A stretch of 22,183 nucleotides of DNA from Streptomyces roseochromogenus subsp. oscitans DS 12.976 (GCF_000497445.1 NZ_CM002285.1:8925976-8948158), one strand, 5' to 3'; positions 7,411 through 15,441 are shown, counted from the stretch's first letter. Numbers and translations: made by a program. Notes: generated by a model not told the origin, from the letters alone.

Positions 7411-7470
7411 CTGACCGGCGTACGCCCGCAGCGGGTGGCGGTCGGAGGGGTTCGATGGGAGACCGGTCAG
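7411..7470. terminator. Possible convergent terminator between pseudogene and DedA gene
   Basis: CTGACCGG (7411-7418) and CCGGTCAG (7463-7470) are inverted repeats that enclose the gap between two converging genes. The 44-base loop is long, so the call is weak. Confidence 0.3.
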
Positions 7471-8090
7471 TGCTCGCGGCGCCGTCGTACCACGTGCCGT
7501 ACGGCGAAGGCCGCGATCAGCACGGCGGCGGCCACGAGGACGTAGAGCTGGTAGCGCGAGACCTCGTCGTAGACGGTCGTGATGTGGCTGCCGACCACGT
7601 AGGCCAGGGTTGTCCAGAGGCCGACCCACAGGGCCGCGCCGAGCGCGTTGAAGGCGAGGAAGCGGCGCCAGTGCATGCCCGTGGTGCCGGCGATGATGCC
7701 GTTGGCCTGGCGCAGGCCCTCGATGAACCGCGCCACGGACACGATCTGGCCGCCGTGCCGGCCGAAGAACGCCTCGGCCGCCGCGAACCGCTCCGGCGTC
7801 AGGAAGACGTACCGCCCCCACCGGTGTACGAAGGCCCGCCCGCCGACCCGTCCGATCAGATAACCGATGTTGTCCCCGACGACGGCCGCGGCGAACGCGA
7901 TGAGCGCCACGGCCACGACGTTCAGCCGCCCCGCACCCGCGTACACCCCCGCGGCCAGCAGGATCGTCTCGCCGGGCGCGGGCACTCCGAAGTCCTCCAC
8001 CAGGACCACGGCCCCTACGGCCCAGTAGCCGTAGTGGCCGAGCAGCGGCGCCAGATGCGCGAGCGGACCCGGAAGCGGAGGGGCGGACAT
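7467..8090 (-). CDS. DedA-family membrane protein
   Basis: A 207-residue integral membrane protein. The DedA signatures are clear: VLVEDFGVPAPGETILLAAG, AAVVGDNIGYLIGRVGG and RFIEGLRQANGIIAGTTGMHWRRFLAFNALGAALW, followed by a final helix and a basic tail (RRRREH). DedA proteins act in the cytoplasmic membrane; several members flip undecaprenyl phosphate or phosphatidylethanolamine or support proton-motive-force homeostasis. Which applies here cannot be read from the sequence. ATG 8090 is used because the conserved region starts soon after and upstream codons look non-coding. It reads in the same direction as the decayed antiporter genes behind it. Confidence 0.92.
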   Translation of the reverse strand: MSAPPLPGPLAHLAPLLGHYGYWAVGAVVLVEDFGVPAPGETILLAAGVYAGAGRLNVVAVALIAFAAAVVGDNIGYLIGRVGGRAFVHRWGRYVFLTPERFAAAEAFFGRHGGQIVSVARFIEGLRQANGIIAGTTGMHWRRFLAFNALGAALWVGLWTTLAYVVGSHITTVYDEVSRYQLYVLVAAAVLIAAFAVRHVVRRRREH

Positions 8091-8141
8091 GCCTCCACGG
8101 TACGTCGCCCCGATCGGCGCGCCGGTGCCCGGCGGCATGGC

Positions 8142-8582
8142 TCAGGGCCGACCGACGGTGTCCTGGCCGCGTACGACCGGGCGCGGGATGTCGCCCGCGA
8201 CCGCGGATGCCGTGCGGCCGGTCAGCCGCAGCGCGAGCGGCTCGGTGTAACGGGCCGTCAGCGGGCCGAGGACGACGAGGACCAGCACATAGGCCGTGGC
8301 CAGCGGCCCGAGGCCGTAGTCGAGGACGGCGGTGACCGCGAGACCGGCGATGACGATGGAGAACTCGCCGCGCGCCACCAGGGTGCCGCCGGCCCGCCAG
8401 CGGCCCTTGGCCGAGATGCGGGCGCGCCGGGCCGCCCAGTACCCGGTCGCGACCTTGGTGAGAGTCGTCACGACGGCGAGAGCCAGCGCGCGCAGCAGCA
8501 CCGGCAGGATGCTCGCCGGGTCGGTGCGCAGCCCGAAGAAGACGAAGAAAACACCGCCGCGAACAGATCCCGAGGAGTGCAT
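8142..8582 (-). pseudogene. Cation:proton antiporter (CPA2/KhtU-like), large internal deletion
   Basis: The ATG at 8582 starts MHSS, which is how I recall this family beginning. The sequence then jumps to the C-terminal third: GVFFVFFGLRTDPASILPVLLRALALAVVTTLTKVATGYWAARRARISAKGRWRAGGTLVARGEFSIVIAGLAV and on to TGA 8142. Roughly 250-280 codons, covering most of the membrane helices, are missing. Just after the junction a second frame carries RDLFAAVF, the segment that should precede FVFFGLRT, so one T has also been lost at the run 8548-8551 (AAAA on the plus strand). The 146-codon frame stays open but cannot encode a working transporter. It follows its regulatory subunit directly, as in khtTU-type pairs. 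Confidence 0.85.
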
Positions 8583-8586
8583 GCGA

Positions 8587-9014
8587 TCACTCCCGGCGGA
8601 GTATCGCCGCGGCCGCGTCGGCGCCCTCGCGGGTGCCGATCACGATCAGCGTGTCCCCGCCGGCCAGCCGGAAGCCGGGGCCGGGAGAGGGGATCGTCTC
8701 GGCGCGCCGCAGGACGGCCACGATCGACACACCGGTCTCGGTGCGCATCCGGGTGTCGCCGAGCAGCCGGACGTTCCACTACGACGCCGCGGACAGCGCG
8801 ATGCGCTCGGCGACCAGGCCCAGTGCCATCGTGGACAGCAGGCTGGGGCTGTGATGCGTCGGATTCAGCGTGCCGGCGAGGGCCTCGGCCTCCTGGCCGG
8901 ACAGCCGGATCGAGAGCGCGCAGGCGTCGGGATCCTCGCCCTTATCGGCGCTGAGCGTTCTCGAGCCGTCCCGGTGGGTGACCACCGACAGCCTGCGCCG
9001 ATGCCCGACAACGG
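8587..9014 (-). pseudogene. Antiporter regulatory subunit (KhtT/TrkA-C type), degraded
   Basis: Reading the minus strand downward, RLSVVTHRDGSRTLS...DPDACALSIRLSGQEAEALAGTLNP...GLVAERIALSAAS is stopped by an in-frame TAG at 8781-8779. It then continues in the same frame as WNVRLLGDTRMRTETGVSIVAVLRRAETIPSPGPGFRLAGGDTLIVIGTREGADAAAAILRRE to TGA 8587. The second part is a typical RCK_C/TrkA-C domain that would gate the antiporter by binding a small ligand. The N-terminus is also damaged: PLSGIGA (9014-8994) lies in another frame and the strand that should follow it is missing. No credible start codon with a ribosome-binding site is present. The nonsense codon is probably TAC to TAG. Confidence 0.82.
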
Positions 9015-9249
9015 TCTCCTACTCGTGCGTACGGCGCCCACGGCTTCCCCCTGCCCGACTTGAATGTTTCTTGGTGAGAGCATTACTCGGAGCTTACCCC
9101 GGCGGCTTGCGGCCGGCGGAGGGGGTTCCGGTCGGGCGGGGGGTGCGGCGAATCGATCACGGATCGGCTCTGAATCGGGCCGCGAATGGGGCCGTGAATC
9201 GGTCGCGCGGGCAGTGCGGCGCGCGCCGGTCGGGAGGGAATGTCGCGAA
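9015..9249. other. Intergenic region, with degenerate 12-bp tandem repeats
   Basis: No gene is seen. Bases 9150-9207 hold about five degenerate units starting GAATCG/GATCG; the last three (9172-9183, 9184-9195, 9196-9207) are exactly 12 bases each, reading GAATCGGGCCGC, GAATGGGGCCGT and GAATCGGTCGCG. Confidence 0.5.
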
Positions 9250-9432
9250 CTATGAGTCGGCACGGGCGGCGCCCGCGTCGTCATCGGCGACTGTCTGGCA
9301 TGCGTGACACAGCTCGTGCTCCCCGTCGCGGGTGACGACGGTGCCCCAGCCGAGGCACACCTCGCAGTCGCGGGCGAGTCCCAGGTCGGGACGGGGAGGC
9401 AGAAGAGGGCTGCGGTGGGCTCCGTGCGCCAT
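9250..9432 (-). CDS. Small double-CxxC zinc-ribbon-like protein
   Basis: A 60-residue protein with two CxxC pairs (Cys23/Cys26 in CEVC and Cys42/Cys45 in CHAC) separated by 15 residues, the geometry of a zinc ribbon or small rubredoxin-like knuckle. The N-terminus is proline/arginine-rich and the C-terminus acidic. Small proteins of this kind occur widely in Streptomyces without known function; metal binding is an inference from spacing. ATG 9432 has AAGGAG upstream on the minus strand. The 150-base region in front contains a CRP-like site and another inverted repeat, so expression may respond to a global regulator. Confidence 0.75.
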   Translation of the reverse strand: MAHGAHRSPLLPPRPDLGLARDCEVCLGWGTVVTRDGEHELCHACQTVADDDAGAARADS

Positions 9433-9512
9433 GGGGGTGGTGGCTCCTTGGAGGTCGCGGAGGAGAGATGACGGCGATGCCGTGGGTGATGACAACGCTG
9501 TCGGCGTGCCTC

Positions 9513-9529
9513 TAAGTATGTCCGACTTA
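9513..9529. promoter_or_regulatory. Inverted repeat TAAGT-N7-ACTTA upstream of the zinc-ribbon gene
   Basis: Five-base perfect arms around a 7-base spacer in an AT-richer patch, 81-97 bases upstream of ATG 9432. It could be an operator; no regulator can be named. Confidence 0.35.
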
Positions 9530-9540
9530 TCCCTTCTGTC

Positions 9541-9556
9541 TGTGACGCAGGTCACT
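9541..9556. promoter_or_regulatory. CRP/FNR-like binding site
   Basis: TGTGA-N6-TCACT matches the CRP consensus TGTGA-N6-TCACA at 9 of 10 defined positions and also fits the shorter GTG-N8-CAC form. It lies between the end of the aldo/keto reductase gene and the zinc-ribbon gene, about 110 bases upstream of the latter. Confidence 0.45.
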
Positions 9557-9584
9557 CCCCGGCCGTCTCTTCGCCTCCGGTGCG

Positions 9585-10628
9585 TCACCCGAGCCGGCCC
9601 AATCGGGCCTCCCGCCACAGGTCCACGCCGCCCTCGGTCGCGTGCTTGTCGATCTCCGCCAGCTCCTCCGCCGTGAAGTCGGGGTTCTCCAGCGCGGCGA
9701 CGTTCTGCTCCAGCTGCTCGGTGCGGGAGGCGCCGATGACGAGGGACGTCACCCGCTCGTCGCGCAGCGCCCAGGCCAGTGCCAGCTGCGCCAGCGTCTG
9801 CCCGCGCCGGGCCGCGATGTCGTTCAGGGCGCGCAGCCGCCGCAGCATGTCGTCCGTCAGCCACGACGTGTCGAACGACGTGCCGCGCGCCGCCCGCGAG
9901 TCCTCCGGCACGCCGTCCAGGTAACGGCCGGTCAGCAGGCCCTGGGCGAGCGCCGTGAAGCCGATGACCCCGAAGCCTTCCTCCTCGGCCGCGTCCAGCA
10001 GACCGTCGGTCTCGATCCAGCGGTTGAGCATGCTGTACGACGGCTGGTGGATCAGCAGCGGCGTGCCCAACTCCCGCAGGATCGCCGCCGCCTGGCGGGT
10101 GCGCTCGGCGTCGTACGAGGAGATGCCGACGTAGAGCGCCTTGCCCTGGCGTACGGCGGTGTCGAGCGCCCCCATCGTCTCCTCCAACGGCGTGCTCGCG
10201 TCCAGCCGGTGGGAATAGAAGATGTCCACGTAGTCCACGCCCATCCGGCGCAGTGACTGATCCAGCGAGGCCAGCACGTACTTCCGGGAGCCGCCGCCCT
10301 GCCCGTAGGGGCCGGGCCACATGTCCCAGCCGGCCTTGGTGGAGATCACCAGCTCGTCGCGGTACGGCGCGAGGTCCCGCTTCAGCAGCCGTCCGAAGTT
10401 CAACTCGGCCGCGCCGTACGGCGGGCCGTAGTTGTTGGCCAGGTCGTGGTGCGTGATCCCGAGGTCGAAGGCGCGCAGGGCGATCTCGCGCTGGGTCTCG
10501 AAGGGGCGGTCGTCGCCGAAGTTGTGCCAGTAGCCCAGGGACAGGACGGACAGGTCCAGCCCCGAGCGGCCGGTGCGCCGGTAACGCATGGTGCCGTCGT
10601 AGCGTGCGGGGTCCGCGACGTGGGTCAT
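9585..10628 (-). CDS. gpr: Aldo/keto reductase, YghZ/Gpr type (L-glyceraldehyde-3-phosphate reductase-like)
   Basis: A 347-residue NADPH-dependent reductase of the AKR14 type. Similarity to E. coli YghZ is evident by eye over the whole length: SLGYWHNFGDDRPFETQRE, HHDLANNYGPPYGAAELNFGRLL, ISTKAGWDMWPGPYGQGGGSRKYVLASLDQSLRRMGVDYVDIFYSHR, LLIHQPSYSMLNRW. The catalytic tetrad is Asp62, Tyr67, Lys98 and His140. E. coli YghZ reduces L-glyceraldehyde 3-phosphate and methylglyoxal, so a detoxifying role is reasonable. ATG 10628 has GGAGAAG upstream; in-frame codons further up carry no conserved sequence. It is monocistronic, with its own gap on either side. The family is secure; the in vivo substrate is not. 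Confidence 0.93.
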   Translation of the reverse strand: MTHVADPARYDGTMRYRRTGRSGLDLSVLSLGYWHNFGDDRPFETQREIALRAFDLGITHHDLANNYGPPYGAAELNFGRLLKRDLAPYRDELVISTKAGWDMWPGPYGQGGGSRKYVLASLDQSLRRMGVDYVDIFYSHRLDASTPLEETMGALDTAVRQGKALYVGISSYDAERTRQAAAILRELGTPLLIHQPSYSMLNRWIETDGLLDAAEEEGFGVIGFTALAQGLLTGRYLDGVPEDSRAARGTSFDTSWLTDDMLRRLRALNDIAARRGQTLAQLALAWALRDERVTSLVIGASRTEQLEQNVAALENPDFTAEELAEIDKHATEGGVDLWREARLGRLG

Positions 10629-10846
10629 CGGGTCTTCTCCGGGTGGTGCCGTAGGGGGTGCCCCTCCGTGTCCGGACGGGCCCGTCCACCCTGTGCCTTC
10701 GCGTCGCGCAAGTCCAACCGCCGCCCCGGATGGGATTGAGCGGTTCCGCTTCTGAATCGGCCGCGCCCGAGCCACTCCCGCCGACGGCGCTTGTTCGATC
10801 CTACGAACTTCGCGCAGATCGGGTTACCGGTCCGCGGTGGCTCTGA
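10629..10846. other. Divergent intergenic region between aldo/keto reductase and chitosanase genes
   Basis: No gene is seen in the roughly 285 bases between the two start codons (10629-10913). It must hold both divergent promoters; the only clear element is the csn operator at 10847-10861. Confidence 0.6.
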
Positions 10847-10861
10847 TAGGAAACTTTCCTA
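10847..10861. promoter_or_regulatory. CsnR-type operator of the chitosanase gene
   Basis: TAGGAAA-C-TTTCCTA is a perfect 7+1+7 palindrome ending 52 bases before the first start codon. A palindrome of the form AGGAAANTTTCCT is the known target of CsnR, the ROK-family repressor of chitosanase genes in Streptomyces. The regulator gene itself is not in the window. Confidence 0.85.
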
Positions 10862-10913
10862 CCAGTAGCGGTACGGACCAACTCCCCACCCCCCGCCCCG
10901 ACTTGGAGTCCAA

Positions 10914-11762
10914 GTGGTGCACGCAGACCGCGAAACAGCCCCCGCCACCGTCTCCCGCCGCACCGTCGTCGCCGTGCTCGGCGCCGCCGTCGCCTCCGGC
11001 GCGCTGCTCGGAACCCAGCGCGCCCTCGCGGCACCCGCGGCCCCCACGGCCGCGTCGGGCCTCGACGACCCGGCGAAGAAGGAGATCGCCATGGAACTGG
11101 TGTCGAGCGCGGAGAACTCCTCGCTCGACTGGAAGGCCCAGTACAAGTACATCGAGGACATCGGCGACGGCCGCGGCTACACCGCCGGCATCATCGGCTT
11201 CTGCTCCGGCACCGGCGACATGCTCGACCTCGTCCAGCTCTACGCCGACCGCGAGTCCGGCAACACCCTCGCCAAGTACCTGCCCGCCCTGCGCAAGGTC
11301 AACGGCAGCGACTCGCACGACGGCCTCGACCCGAACTACCCCAAGGACTGGCGCAAGGCCGCCCAGGACACGGTGTTCCAGCAGTGCCAGAACGACGAGC
11401 GCGACCGGGTCTACTTCAACCCCGCGGTCGCCCAGGGCAAGGCGGACGGCCTGCGCACCCTGGGCCAGTTCTGCTACTACGACGCCATCGTCATGCACGG
11501 CGACGGCGACGACCCCACGAGCTTCCGCAACATCCGCAAGCGCGCCCTGCGCAGCGCCAAGCCGCCGGCGCAGGGCGGCGACGAGACGACGTACCTCAAC
11601 GCCTTCCTCGACGCGCGGGTGTGGGCCATGAAGCAGGAGGAGGCGCACAGCGACACCAGCCGGGTCGACACCGAACAGCGGGTGTTCCTGCGCAAGGGCA
11701 ACCTCGACCTGAACACCCCGCTCGACTGGAAGGTGTACGGGGACAGCTACCACATCGGCTGA
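10914..11762 (+). CDS. csnA: Secreted GH46 chitosanase
   Basis: This 282-residue endo-chitosanase hydrolyses partly deacetylated chitosan outside the cell. A twin-arginine signal (SRRTVVAVLGAAVASGALLG, Arg15-Arg16) ends near ALA-AP, about residue 40, matching Tat export of Streptomyces CsnA. The mature part is nearly superposable on the N174 enzyme as I know it: DDPAKKEIAMELVSSAENSSLDWK with the general acid Glu67 (Glu22 in N174) and IEDIGDGRGYT with the nucleophile-activating Asp85 (Asp40). GTG 10914 and GTG 10917 are both possible starts after the GGAG at 10905-10908; 10917 has the more usual spacing. The gene is alone, convergent with a DUF4328 gene 10 bases downstream, and carries the CsnR-type operator. 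Confidence 0.95.
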   Translation: MVHADRETAPATVSRRTVVAVLGAAVASGALLGTQRALAAPAAPTAASGLDDPAKKEIAMELVSSAENSSLDWKAQYKYIEDIGDGRGYTAGIIGFCSGTGDMLDLVQLYADRESGNTLAKYLPALRKVNGSDSHDGLDPNYPKDWRKAAQDTVFQQCQNDERDRVYFNPAVAQGKADGLRTLGQFCYYDAIVMHGDGDDPTSFRNIRKRALRSAKPPAQGGDETTYLNAFLDARVWAMKQEEAHSDTSRVDTEQRVFLRKGNLDLNTPLDWKVYGDSYHIG

Positions 11763-11772
11763 CCCGCGGGCC

Positions 11773-12393
11773 CTACGACGCGTGCGGCAGGCCCTCCGGC
11801 GCGGGCACCGGCTCCACGGTGCGCAGCCCGGCGGCCTGCCGCTTCGTGATCCGCTCGATCAGAGTGACCGCCAGGGCGGCGGCCGGCACGTCCAGGGCCT
11901 GCGCCGCCACGAGCAGCGGCAGCGAGGTACCGCCCGCCACCTGGGTACCCACCAGGGACAGCACCGCATGCCCGAGCCAGGCCGCCCACCACGCGTTGAC
12001 GAGCAGGTCCCCACGGCCCGGGTCCGCGCCGGCGGGGCCGCTCGCGCGCCGCACGTCGAGCAGGAGCCCGCGTGGCGCCCAGAAGTTGATTCCCGGGATC
12101 AGCCACGCGAGTACGGCCCACGCGGCCGAGCCGCGCACCGCACCGGGCGAGAGGAGTTCGGCGTTGCGCCGGCAGCCGGCGAACCACACCAGGAACAGCA
12201 CGACCGCCGCCGTCATCACATAGACGTAGATCATCGACACCCGGGCGGCCTCGGCGGCCGTCGAGGCCGACGGATGCAGCAGATGAGCGCGGACCTTCAG
12301 CGCTCGGACCCACTCGACGCCGGCCGCCGCCGCTACGGTGAACTGGGCGGAGCGAGCGAGGAACCAAGGGGCCTGGGGGGTGGATCCGGTCAC
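11773..12393 (-). CDS. DUF4328 membrane protein
   Basis: A 206-residue integral membrane protein with about five hydrophobic segments. The DUF4328 hallmark is present: WFAGCRRNAELLSPGAVRGSAAWAVLAWLIPGINFWAPRGLLLDVRRAS. A C-terminal soluble tail (RITKRQAAGLRTVEPVP) follows. No function is known for this family. The GTG start at 12393 has no clear ribosome-binding sequence in front, so the exact start is uncertain. It is divergent from the phosphoglucomutase gene and convergent with the chitosanase gene. Confidence 0.8.
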   Translation of the reverse strand: MTGSTPQAPWFLARSAQFTVAAAAGVEWVRALKVRAHLLHPSASTAAEAARVSMIYVYVMTAAVVLFLVWFAGCRRNAELLSPGAVRGSAAWAVLAWLIPGINFWAPRGLLLDVRRASGPAGADPGRGDLLVNAWWAAWLGHAVLSLVGTQVAGGTSLPLLVAAQALDVPAAALAVTLIERITKRQAAGLRTVEPVPAPEGLPHAS

Positions 12394-12552
12394 GGTGGAA
12401 GACCTGTCTGGGGAAGGCGCCCTGCACGGGCGGCAGTACGGCGCGAAGATCGGAGCACCGGATCATAAGGCCGGGCGCACTCGCGTGGCAGGGTCCTGAC
12501 GAGCAAAGATGGGCGGTGAGCGATCGATCCGACGATGCGGAGGAACGGACCC

Positions 12553-14193
12553 ATGCCGCACGAGCGAGCCGGCCGGCCGGCCGGTTTCGAGGACCTTGTC
12601 GACGTGGCCCGGCTGGTCACGGCCTACTACGCACTGCACCCGGACCCGGCCGACCTGGCCCAGCGGGTGACGTTCGGCACCTCCGGGCACCGGGGTTCGT
12701 CCCTGGCGACCGCCTTCAACGAGGACCACATCGCCGCCACCAGCCAGGCCATCTGCGAGTACCGCACGGCCCAGGGCACCGACGGCCCCCTCTTCCTCGG
12801 TGCCGACACCCACGCCCTGTCCGAGCCCGCGAAGGTCACCGCGCTGGAGGTGTTCGCCGCCAACGGAGTGACCGTGCGCATCGACAGCGCCGACGGCTAC
12901 ACACCCACCCCCGCCGTCTCGCACGCGATCCTCACCCACAACCGCGGCCGCGCCTCCGGCCTCGCCGACGGCGTGGTCGTCACCCCGTCCCACAACCCGC
13001 CCGCCGACGGCGGCTTCAAGTACAACCCGCCGAGCGGCGGACCGGCGGCCTCCGACGCCACCTCCCGGATCCAGGACCGGGCCAACGAGATCATCATGGG
13101 CGGCCTGAAGGACGTACGCCGAGTGCCGTATGCGCGAGCGCTCGCCGCGGAGACGACCGGGCGGTACGACTTCCTCGGCGCCTACGTCGGCGATCTGCCG
13201 AACGTGCTCGACCTGGACGCGATCCGTGCGGCCGGCGTGCGCATCGGTGCCGACCCGCTCGGCGGTGCCTCCGTCGCCTATTGGGGCCGTATCGCCGAAC
13301 AGCACGGCCTCGACCTCACCGTGGTCAACCCGCACACCGACCCCACCTGGCGGTTCATGACGCTGGACTGGGACGGGCAGATCCGCATGGACTGCTCCTC
13401 GCCGTACGCGATGGCCTCCCTCATCGAGCAGCGCGACCGGTTCCGCATCGCTACCGGCAACGACGCCGACGCCGACCGGCACGGCATCGTCACCCCGGAC
13501 GCCGGCCTGATGAACCCCAACCACTACCTCGCGGTCGCCATCTCCTACCTCTACCGGCACCGCGACCAGTGGCCCGCCGACGCGGGCATCGGCAAGACGC
13601 TGGTCTCCTCGACGATGATCGACCGGGTCGCCGCCGACCTCGGCCGTCAACTGGTCGAGGTTCCGGTCGGGTTCAAGTGGTTCGTGGACGGACTGGCCGG
13701 CGGCACGCTCGGGTTCGGCGGTGAGGAGTCGGCCGGCGCGTCCTTCCTGCGCCGCGACGGCTCGGTGTGGACCACCGACAAGGACGGCATCCTGCTGGCC
13801 CTGCTCGCCTCCGAGATCACGGCCGTCACGGACCGGACGCCGTCCGAGCACTACGCGGGCCTGACCGCCCGCTTCGGCGCACCCGCTTACGCCCGCATCG
13901 ACGCGCCCGCGACCCGTGAACAGAAGGCGCTGCTCGGCAAGTTGTCCCCGGCGCAGGTCACCGCCGGCACGCTCGCCGGAGAGGCCGTCACGGCCGTCCT
14001 CACCGAGGCACCCGGCAACGGCGCCGCCATCGGCGGCATCAAGGTCACGACGGAGAACGCCTGGTTCGCGGCCCGCCCCTCCGGCACCGAGGACGTCTAC
14101 AAGGTCTACGCCGAGTCCTTCCTCGGTGCCGGCCATCTCGCCCGGGTGCAGGAGGAGGCCCAGGCCGTGGTGCTGGGCGCGCTCGGCGGCTGA
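12553..14193 (+). CDS. pgm: Phosphoglucomutase (alpha-D-glucose-phosphate specific)
   Basis: Interconverts glucose 1-phosphate and glucose 6-phosphate, linking glycolysis to UDP-glucose, trehalose, glycogen and exopolysaccharide precursors. At 546 residues it has the same length as E. coli Pgm, and key residues fall at the same numbers: the phosphorylated Ser146 in [11 protein letters not shown] and the magnesium ligands Asp304, Asp306 and Asp308 in [10 protein letters not shown]. The sugar-binding loop [10 protein letters not shown] and the phosphate-binding loop [16 protein letters not shown] are intact. ATG 12553 is preceded by GGAGG at good spacing; an earlier in-frame start at 12535 (MRRNGP) lies across the ribosome-binding site and is rejected. 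The gene stands alone. Confidence 0.97.
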   Translation: MPHERAGRPAGFEDLVDVARLVTAYYALHPDPADLAQRVTFGTSGHRGSSLATAFNEDHIAATSQAICEYRTAQGTDGPLFLGADTHALSEPAKVTALEVFAANGVTVRIDSADGYTPTPAVSHAILTHNRGRASGLADGVVVTPSHNPPADGGFKYNPPSGGPAASDATSRIQDRANEIIMGGLKDVRRVPYARALAAETTGRYDFLGAYVGDLPNVLDLDAIRAAGVRIGADPLGGASVAYWGRIAEQHGLDLTVVNPHTDPTWRFMTLDWDGQIRMDCSSPYAMASLIEQRDRFRIATGNDADADRHGIVTPDAGLMNPNHYLAVAISYLYRHRDQWPADAGIGKTLVSSTMIDRVAADLGRQLVEVPVGFKWFVDGLAGGTLGFGGEESAGASFLRRDGSVWTTDKDGILLALLASEITAVTDRTPSEHYAGLTARFGAPAYARIDAPATREQKALLGKLSPAQVTAGTLAGEAVTAVLTEAPGNGAAIGGIKVTTENAWFAARPSGTEDVYKVYAESFLGAGHLARVQEEAQAVVLGALGG

Positions 14194-14202
14194 TGCGTCG
14201 TC

Positions 14203-14237
14203 CGGCGGCCTCCGGCATCGCGTACCGGTGGCCGCCG
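14203..14237. terminator. Possible bidirectional terminator between pgm and esterase
   Basis: CGGCGGCC (14203-14210) and GGCCGCCG (14230-14237) can pair around a 19-base loop in the 49-base gap between converging genes. Confidence 0.45.
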
Positions 14238-14242
14238 CCGGC

Positions 14243-15157
14243 TCAGCCGTGCCGGTGTCCCTCGTCCAGCCGGGCCAGGACCGCACGTGCCATGGCTTGC
14301 TCCCCCTGGGCGTTCGGGTGGGCGGGGGCCGCGGGCGCGGCCGGCTGCAGCGGTTCGATCCAGCGGTCCGCGGGTGCCTTGCACATGTCGTGGCCGATCG
14401 TGGGAGCGTAGGTGTCGGCGTAGTCCGCCCGGTTGAGGCCGGCCACCACGCGCAGCATCAGGTTGAGCCGCTTCTCGGTGTCGCGCAGGTAGGCGAAATC
14501 CTTCCGGGCGAAGGGGACCTGCGGGAAGCAGCCGCTGCCGTCGTCGGGCAGCAGGTCCGGGTAGCCGACGACCAGCACGCGTGCGTGCGGAGCCCGGGCG
14601 TGTACGGCCCGCAGCACCCGGTCGACCTTCGGCGCGGTCCGTACGATCGCGAGGGTGAGCTGGTCGTAGCCGGACGCCTGGTAGGAGCGCTCGCAGGGGT
14701 TGCCCGTCGGGTCCTGGGCGGCGAGGTGGGCGCAGGTGCTGATGATCGGGCCGAACCCGACGTCGTTGCCGCCGATCTGGACGGTCACCAGATCCGTGTC
14801 GTGCCCTACTGCGTCGAGTTGGGGCTTGTTGGTGCCCTGCGCCTGCCACATCTCGGCGGTCGTCGCGCCGGAGCAGCTGACGTCCGTGAAGGCGGTCACC
14901 TGCCGCTGTGCCGCGACCAGCGTCGGGTAGTTGTGGTCGGAGCGCGCGCAGTGCGCGTCCACCTGGCTCGGGATGCCCGGGCCCGCGGTGTAGGAGTCGC
15001 CGAGAGCCACGTAACGGACATCGCGGCCCGGTCCGGCGGGGTGCGCGGCGGCTGGTGTCGTGGAAGCCGCGACGAGGGCGCACCCGCCCAGCGCCGCCAC
15101 CACGGCAGCCCGCCGCCGGACTCTCGTGCCGTCCGCTGAACGTGTGTCGTTCGCCAT
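14243..15157 (-). CDS. Secreted SGNH/GDSL lipase-esterase
   Basis: A 304-residue exported hydrolase like the Streptomyces GDSL lipases. Motifs: GDSYTAGPG with nucleophile Ser55, oxyanion Gly97 in CSGATT, Asn131 in IGGND, and His280 in AHPNAQG near the C-terminus. Six cysteines of the mature part (70, 95, 142, 155, 210, 259) fit the three disulfides known in this family. The N-terminal signal has RVRRR followed by a hydrophobic stretch and an AAA-HP cleavage site; LGGC at 23-26 could alternatively be a weak lipobox. ATG 15157 has a strong GGGGGAGG just upstream. It probably cleaves acyl esters outside the cell; the substrate is unknown. Confidence 0.9.
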   Translation of the reverse strand: MANDTRSADGTRVRRRAAVVAALGGCALVAASTTPAAAHPAGPGRDVRYVALGDSYTAGPGIPSQVDAHCARSDHNYPTLVAAQRQVTAFTDVSCSGATTAEMWQAQGTNKPQLDAVGHDTDLVTVQIGGNDVGFGPIISTCAHLAAQDPTGNPCERSYQASGYDQLTLAIVRTAPKVDRVLRAVHARAPHARVLVVGYPDLLPDDGSGCFPQVPFARKDFAYLRDTEKRLNLMLRVVAGLNRADYADTYAPTIGHDMCKAPADRWIEPLQPAAPAAPAHPNAQGEQAMARAVLARLDEGHRHG

Positions 15158-15441
15158 GAATCCTCCCCCTGAGCGGGTGTATCGCCCGGTCGGCGCACCG
15201 GAGCGCGCCACTCGTGCGTTCGACTGGGTCTGTATACCGCCCGGTAGGTCTCGCGGACCAGCAGCGCGGGGCAACGAGTTGAGGAGGCGGGGCCAACCGG
15301 TGTTCTGCACTACCCCATCCGGTGGCTTCTCGCCACCGCAGCGTTATTCGCGGCTGCGATTTCCTGATCATTCCACTATCGAGCCCTTGGGACTGACCAG
15401 ACGTCATAAAGCTCTGACCCAAGTCGAGGAGAGTGGAGAGT
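15158..15441. other. Divergent promoter region with two adjacent small hairpins
   Basis: No gene is seen. GGTGG/CCACC (15321-15325 with 15333-15337) and CGCAGC/GCTGCG (15337-15342 with 15353-15358) can form two hairpins sharing base 15337, upstream of the repeat-protein gene. Related words gtatcgcccggtcgg (from 15179) and gtataccgcccggtagg (from 15232) lie on the esterase side. Confidence 0.4.

Larger units (their letters stand above)
6731..7414 (+). pseudogene. Isochorismatase-family cysteine hydrolase, broken by a frameshift and an insertion
   Basis: The reading begins ATG 6731 (MDVQGSLAERF, preceded in frame by ALLV, the family's first strand). It runs in one frame to FAEGDPG, switches at the G6 run 6937-6942 (one extra G), continues in the next frame as AEIHPDVAPRPGAVVFTKRCVSAFAGSDLDLV (6942-7036), is interrupted by a 137-bp insertion, and resumes as GAGGIGHLVLTGIATSGVVLSTVRQAADLDYRLTVLAGG...VFPRQADV to TGA 7414. 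The catalytic Asp (in MDVQ) and Lys (in FTKR) are recognisable; the usual nucleophilic Cys position reads ATSG, so even the parent belonged to an atypical subgroup. Being coupled to the exporter, it may once have processed an aromatic compound handled by that pump. Confidence 0.88.

Noticed and set aside
12463..14286. 607-codon minus-strand open frame opposite pgm
   Set aside because: An antisense artefact; phosphoglucomutase residues align exactly on the plus strand.
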